A stretch of DNA of 7,924 bases from Bryobacterales bacterium. Lineage in GTDB: Bacteria > Acidobacteriota > Terriglobia > Bryobacterales > Bryobacteraceae. The notes below the pieces were generated by a model. It worked only from the letters and a program-made list of their open reading frames with translations, was not told where the DNA came from and ran no database searches. The stretch lies in the NCBI GenBank assembly GCA_003142355.1, contig PLMF01000262.1:34161-42084 (forward strand), given 5' to 3'. Of this stretch, positions 6,707 to 7,924 are shown one piece after another. The position numbers and the translations under genes are program-made. Numbering within the stretch: the first letter of the stretch is position 1; every line of letters starts with the position of its first letter.

Positions 6707-6835
6707 ATCAACTGGGCTGAGACCCTCTTGGGACAGCGTTCGGAGCGGAACGCTACCTGTCACCAGGGTAGCACCCGACGGGCCGGACCTACGCGTAAGT
6801 CACTGAACCGGTTGAGGAAAGTGCTTGTGATCGGG
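6651..6835. repeat. Direct repeat copy B, about 185 bp
   Basis: Second copy of the repeat at 6021-6206, same orientation, offset 630 bp. It starts in the 3' end of the antitoxin-remnant frame and ends 1 bp before the stop codon of the minus-strand DUF433 gene (6837-6839). It contains TGACGAAACGAACCCAATTG at 6669-6688 and a 7-bp hairpin (AGCGTTC/GAACGCT, 6735-6754, 6-nt loop) that copy A does not preserve. Confidence 0.85.
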
Positions 6836-6836
6836 C

Positions 6837-7088
6837 TCAGGCGATGGGGCTGGTGAACAGGTGGACCTCTTCGTTAGCGAGGGCAGAGGCGTAGGCCAGC
6901 GCCTCCCGGATGTCTTCCGGTTCAGGGTCGGGGTACTCGCGGACAATCTCGCCGGCAGACATACCATTGGCGACGAGGTTAACGACGAGCGAAACCGTGA
7001 TGCGCATGCCTCGAATACAGGCACGCCCGCCCATCACGTCCGGATTAAAGGTGATCCTCTCGAACAGAGTCCGGTCCAGACTTGCCAT
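6837..7088 (-). CDS. DUF433 family antitoxin-like protein
   Basis: A small 83-residue protein with the full DUF433 signature: FNPDVMGGRACIRGMRI (14-30), VSLVVNLVANGMSAGEIVREYP (32-53) and EDIREALAYASALANEE (58-74). DUF433 proteins are small helix-turn-helix-like proteins, often the first gene of a pair whose second gene encodes a DUF5615/PIN-like toxin. Here the position downstream on the minus strand is taken by repeat copy B, so the partner is absent and the gene is an orphan. The coding frame itself looks complete. No clear ribosome site precedes ATG 7088. It lies 40 bp downstream of hepT on the same strand and may be read from the same transcript. Family assignment is secure; an antitoxin role without a toxin is inference. 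Confidence 0.85.
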   Translation of the reverse strand: MASLDRTLFERITFNPDVMGGRACIRGMRITVSLVVNLVANGMSAGEIVREYPDPEPEDIREALAYASALANEEVHLFTSPIA

Positions 7089-7128
7089 GTTGAGTCTACC
7101 AGCTTACATTCGGGCTGGACCATATCTG

Positions 7129-7473
7129 TCAGGCATCGATCTCGTTGAGGGCGAGGTCGAGTGCGGGGACCAGAGCAGGTAGATCCTCCGTGACGGTCGT
7201 CCATACGATATCCAGGTCGATGTCGAAGTATGCGTGAACGAGACGGTTTCGCATGGACACGATGCTTGCGAAGGGAATCACAGGAAAGCGCAACCGGGTC
7301 TCGGGGCCTATCTTGGAAGCCGCTTCTCCAAGGATCTCCAGACATCGCGTCAGCGCCATTGCCAGCATCAGATTCCGCGAGAGGTCCAGCCGCTCGCGGC
7401 CGTTTGCCAGTTCCAACGCCGCAGCCGCGGCCTCCCGCATGTGGCGGAGCCGGATGGCTTCAGGGTTCGGCAT
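7129..7473 (-). CDS. hepT: HepT-type HEPN RNase toxin (DUF86)
   Basis: An all-alpha HEPN ribonuclease toxin of the MntA/HepT type II/VII toxin-antitoxin family. With ATG 7473 it is 114 residues: IRLRHMREAAAAALELANG (7-25), LALTRCLEILGEAASKI-like helix (about 38-55; seen as MALTRCLEILGEAASKI), and the active-site motif RNRLVHAY at 75-82. This is R-x4-H-x-Y, with Arg75 and His80 for RNA cleavage and Tyr82 as the residue that MntA modifies with AMP in characterised systems. Length is normal. The frame is open up to ATG 7503, which would add MTSLVPPCPF; 7473 is preferred because family members begin close to the RLRHM helix. Neither start has a good ribosome site, and either overlaps the 3' end of mntA, implying translational coupling. 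All catalytic residues are present, so it is probably functional. Confidence 0.9.
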   Translation of the reverse strand: MPNPEAIRLRHMREAAAAALELANGRERLDLSRNLMLAMALTRCLEILGEAASKIGPETRLRFPVIPFASIVSMRNRLVHAYFDIDLDIVWTTVTEDLPALVPALDLALNEIDA

Positions 7474-7768
7474 AAACGGGCACGGCGGTACCAAGGACGT
7501 CATCGCGGAAATAGCGGCTGAGATCCATGGGAGTCCGCAGATCGATCCTCCGTCCGCCGAGAAGCCGGCTCAATTCCGCCTCCATCTCCGCCAGACGAAA
7601 GAAGCCCACTCGCTCCTTTGGCTGGAATTCCACCAGGATGTCGATATCGCTCGAATCGGAGAAGCGATTCGTCAGGACTGAACCGAAAAATGCTAATCGG
7701 CGGATTCCGTTACGGGTGCAGAAATCGGCGATCTCAGCTTCGGGAACGTTGATTTGAGCGAGCGTCAT
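7460..7768 (-). CDS. mntA: MntA-type minimal nucleotidyltransferase antitoxin
   Basis: A 102-residue minimal nucleotidyltransferase that, in characterised MntA/HepT pairs, neutralises HepT by adding AMP to the tyrosine of its RX4HXY motif. The catalytic motif is FFGSVLTNRFSDSSDIDILVEF: Gly29-Ser30, then Asp41 and Asp43 after ten residues (GSX10DXD), with a probable third acidic residue Asp76 in RRIDLRTP. Length is typical. The start is taken at ATG 7768 (MTLAQINVPEAEIADFC); ATG 7789 would add seven residues without a ribosome site. A CATAAT -10-like hexamer (7778-7783, minus strand) just upstream would give a very short leader. The gene overlaps hepT by 14 bp and follows araD by about 50 bp on the same strand. 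It appears intact. Confidence 0.9.
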   Translation of the reverse strand: MTLAQINVPEAEIADFCTRNGIRRLAFFGSVLTNRFSDSSDIDILVEFQPKERVGFFRLAEMEAELSRLLGGRRIDLRTPMDLSRYFRDDVLGTAVPVYAEP

Positions 7769-7777
7769 CCTGGTCCA

Positions 7778-7783
7778 ATTATG
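7778..7783 (-). promoter_or_regulatory. Possible -10 element (CATAAT) ahead of mntA-hepT
   Basis: CATAAT on the minus strand, 5 of 6 to consensus, with only a poor -35 candidate (TTCTGG) 17 bp upstream. If used, transcription would begin a few bases before ATG 7768. Weak evidence. Confidence 0.25.
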
Positions 7784-7819
7784 ACGCATCCGCCCCGCGG
7801 CCAGAAGGGCTGCTTCACG

Positions 7820-7924
7820 CTACCTCTGTCCGTAGTACGCCTTCGGCCCGTGCTTGCGGAAGTAGTGCTTGTCGCGCAGCGCCTCGGAGATGGGCTCCGC
7901 GGCGGGGTTGATGGCCAGCGTCTG
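7820..7924 (-). CDS. araD: L-ribulose-5-phosphate 4-epimerase, last 34 codons (runs off right edge)
   Basis: Class II aldolase/epimerase of L-arabinose catabolism that converts L-ribulose 5-phosphate to D-xylulose 5-phosphate. The visible minus-strand reading ends [23 protein letters not shown] followed by Arg and TAG at 7820-7822. This matches the well-conserved AraD C-terminus (DKHY.RKHG..AYYGQ in E. coli AraD as I recall it). Only the tail is present, so catalytic residues cannot be checked. Its presence about 3.7 kb from the arabinofuranosidase gene supports an arabinose-use neighbourhood. The gene is too short for usual ORF cut-offs and would easily be missed. Confidence 0.85.
   Translation of the reverse strand, partial: QTLAINPAAEPISEALRDKHYFRKHGPKAYYGQR

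Noticed and set aside
6277..6763. Two minus-strand frames opposite the antitoxin remnant
   Set aside because: The plus strand carries recognisable AbrB sequence; the minus frames begin in repeat copy B and have no signature.
1..7924. CRISPR array, tRNA or rRNA genes, transposase or integrase
   Set aside because: No regularly spaced short repeats, no tRNA-like arms and no recombinase motifs were found by reading both strands.

Overview
High-GC bacterial DNA, probably from an acidobacterium of the Solibacter/Bryobacter type. That placement rests on protein style and on a dispersed TGACGAAACGAACCC repeat, and it is inference only. The window joins a housekeeping and arabinose-degradation backbone to a degraded accessory block.

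Left part (1-4088): the N-terminal 839 codons of DNA polymerase III alpha (dnaE, minus strand) run off the left edge. Divergent from it is a secreted GH51 alpha-L-arabinofuranosidase with both catalytic glutamates. At the right edge (7820-7924, minus) are the last 34 codons of L-ribulose-5-phosphate 4-epimerase (araD). The arabinofuranosidase would release arabinose and AraD would act in its catabolism, so the two probably belong to one arabinose-use neighbourhood.

Middle and right (4100-7768, all minus-strand except one ORF): this accessory block lies between the two arabinose genes. From right to left it holds an intact MntA/HepT toxin-antitoxin pair, a DUF433 antitoxin-like gene without its usual partner, and a pair of direct repeats of about 185 bp (6021-6206 and 6651-6835). 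The repeats bracket a plus-strand AbrB/MazE-type antitoxin remnant that has lost its normal N-terminus and its toxin. Beyond the repeats is a three-gene minus-strand operon: a stand-alone C-terminal PD-(D/E)XK nuclease domain of a type III restriction (Res) subunit, a DUF6978-like protein and a DUF1828/DUF1829-like protein. These are packed with a 1-bp gap and an ATGA overlap, and the second and third genes have strong Shine-Dalgarno sites.

The most interesting parts are the tight Res-nuclease/DUF6978/DUF1828 cassette, which may be a reduced defence module, and the repeat-bounded scar where several neighbouring genes end or lose their partners. Family names given as DUF are recalled from sequence pattern and were not checked by search.
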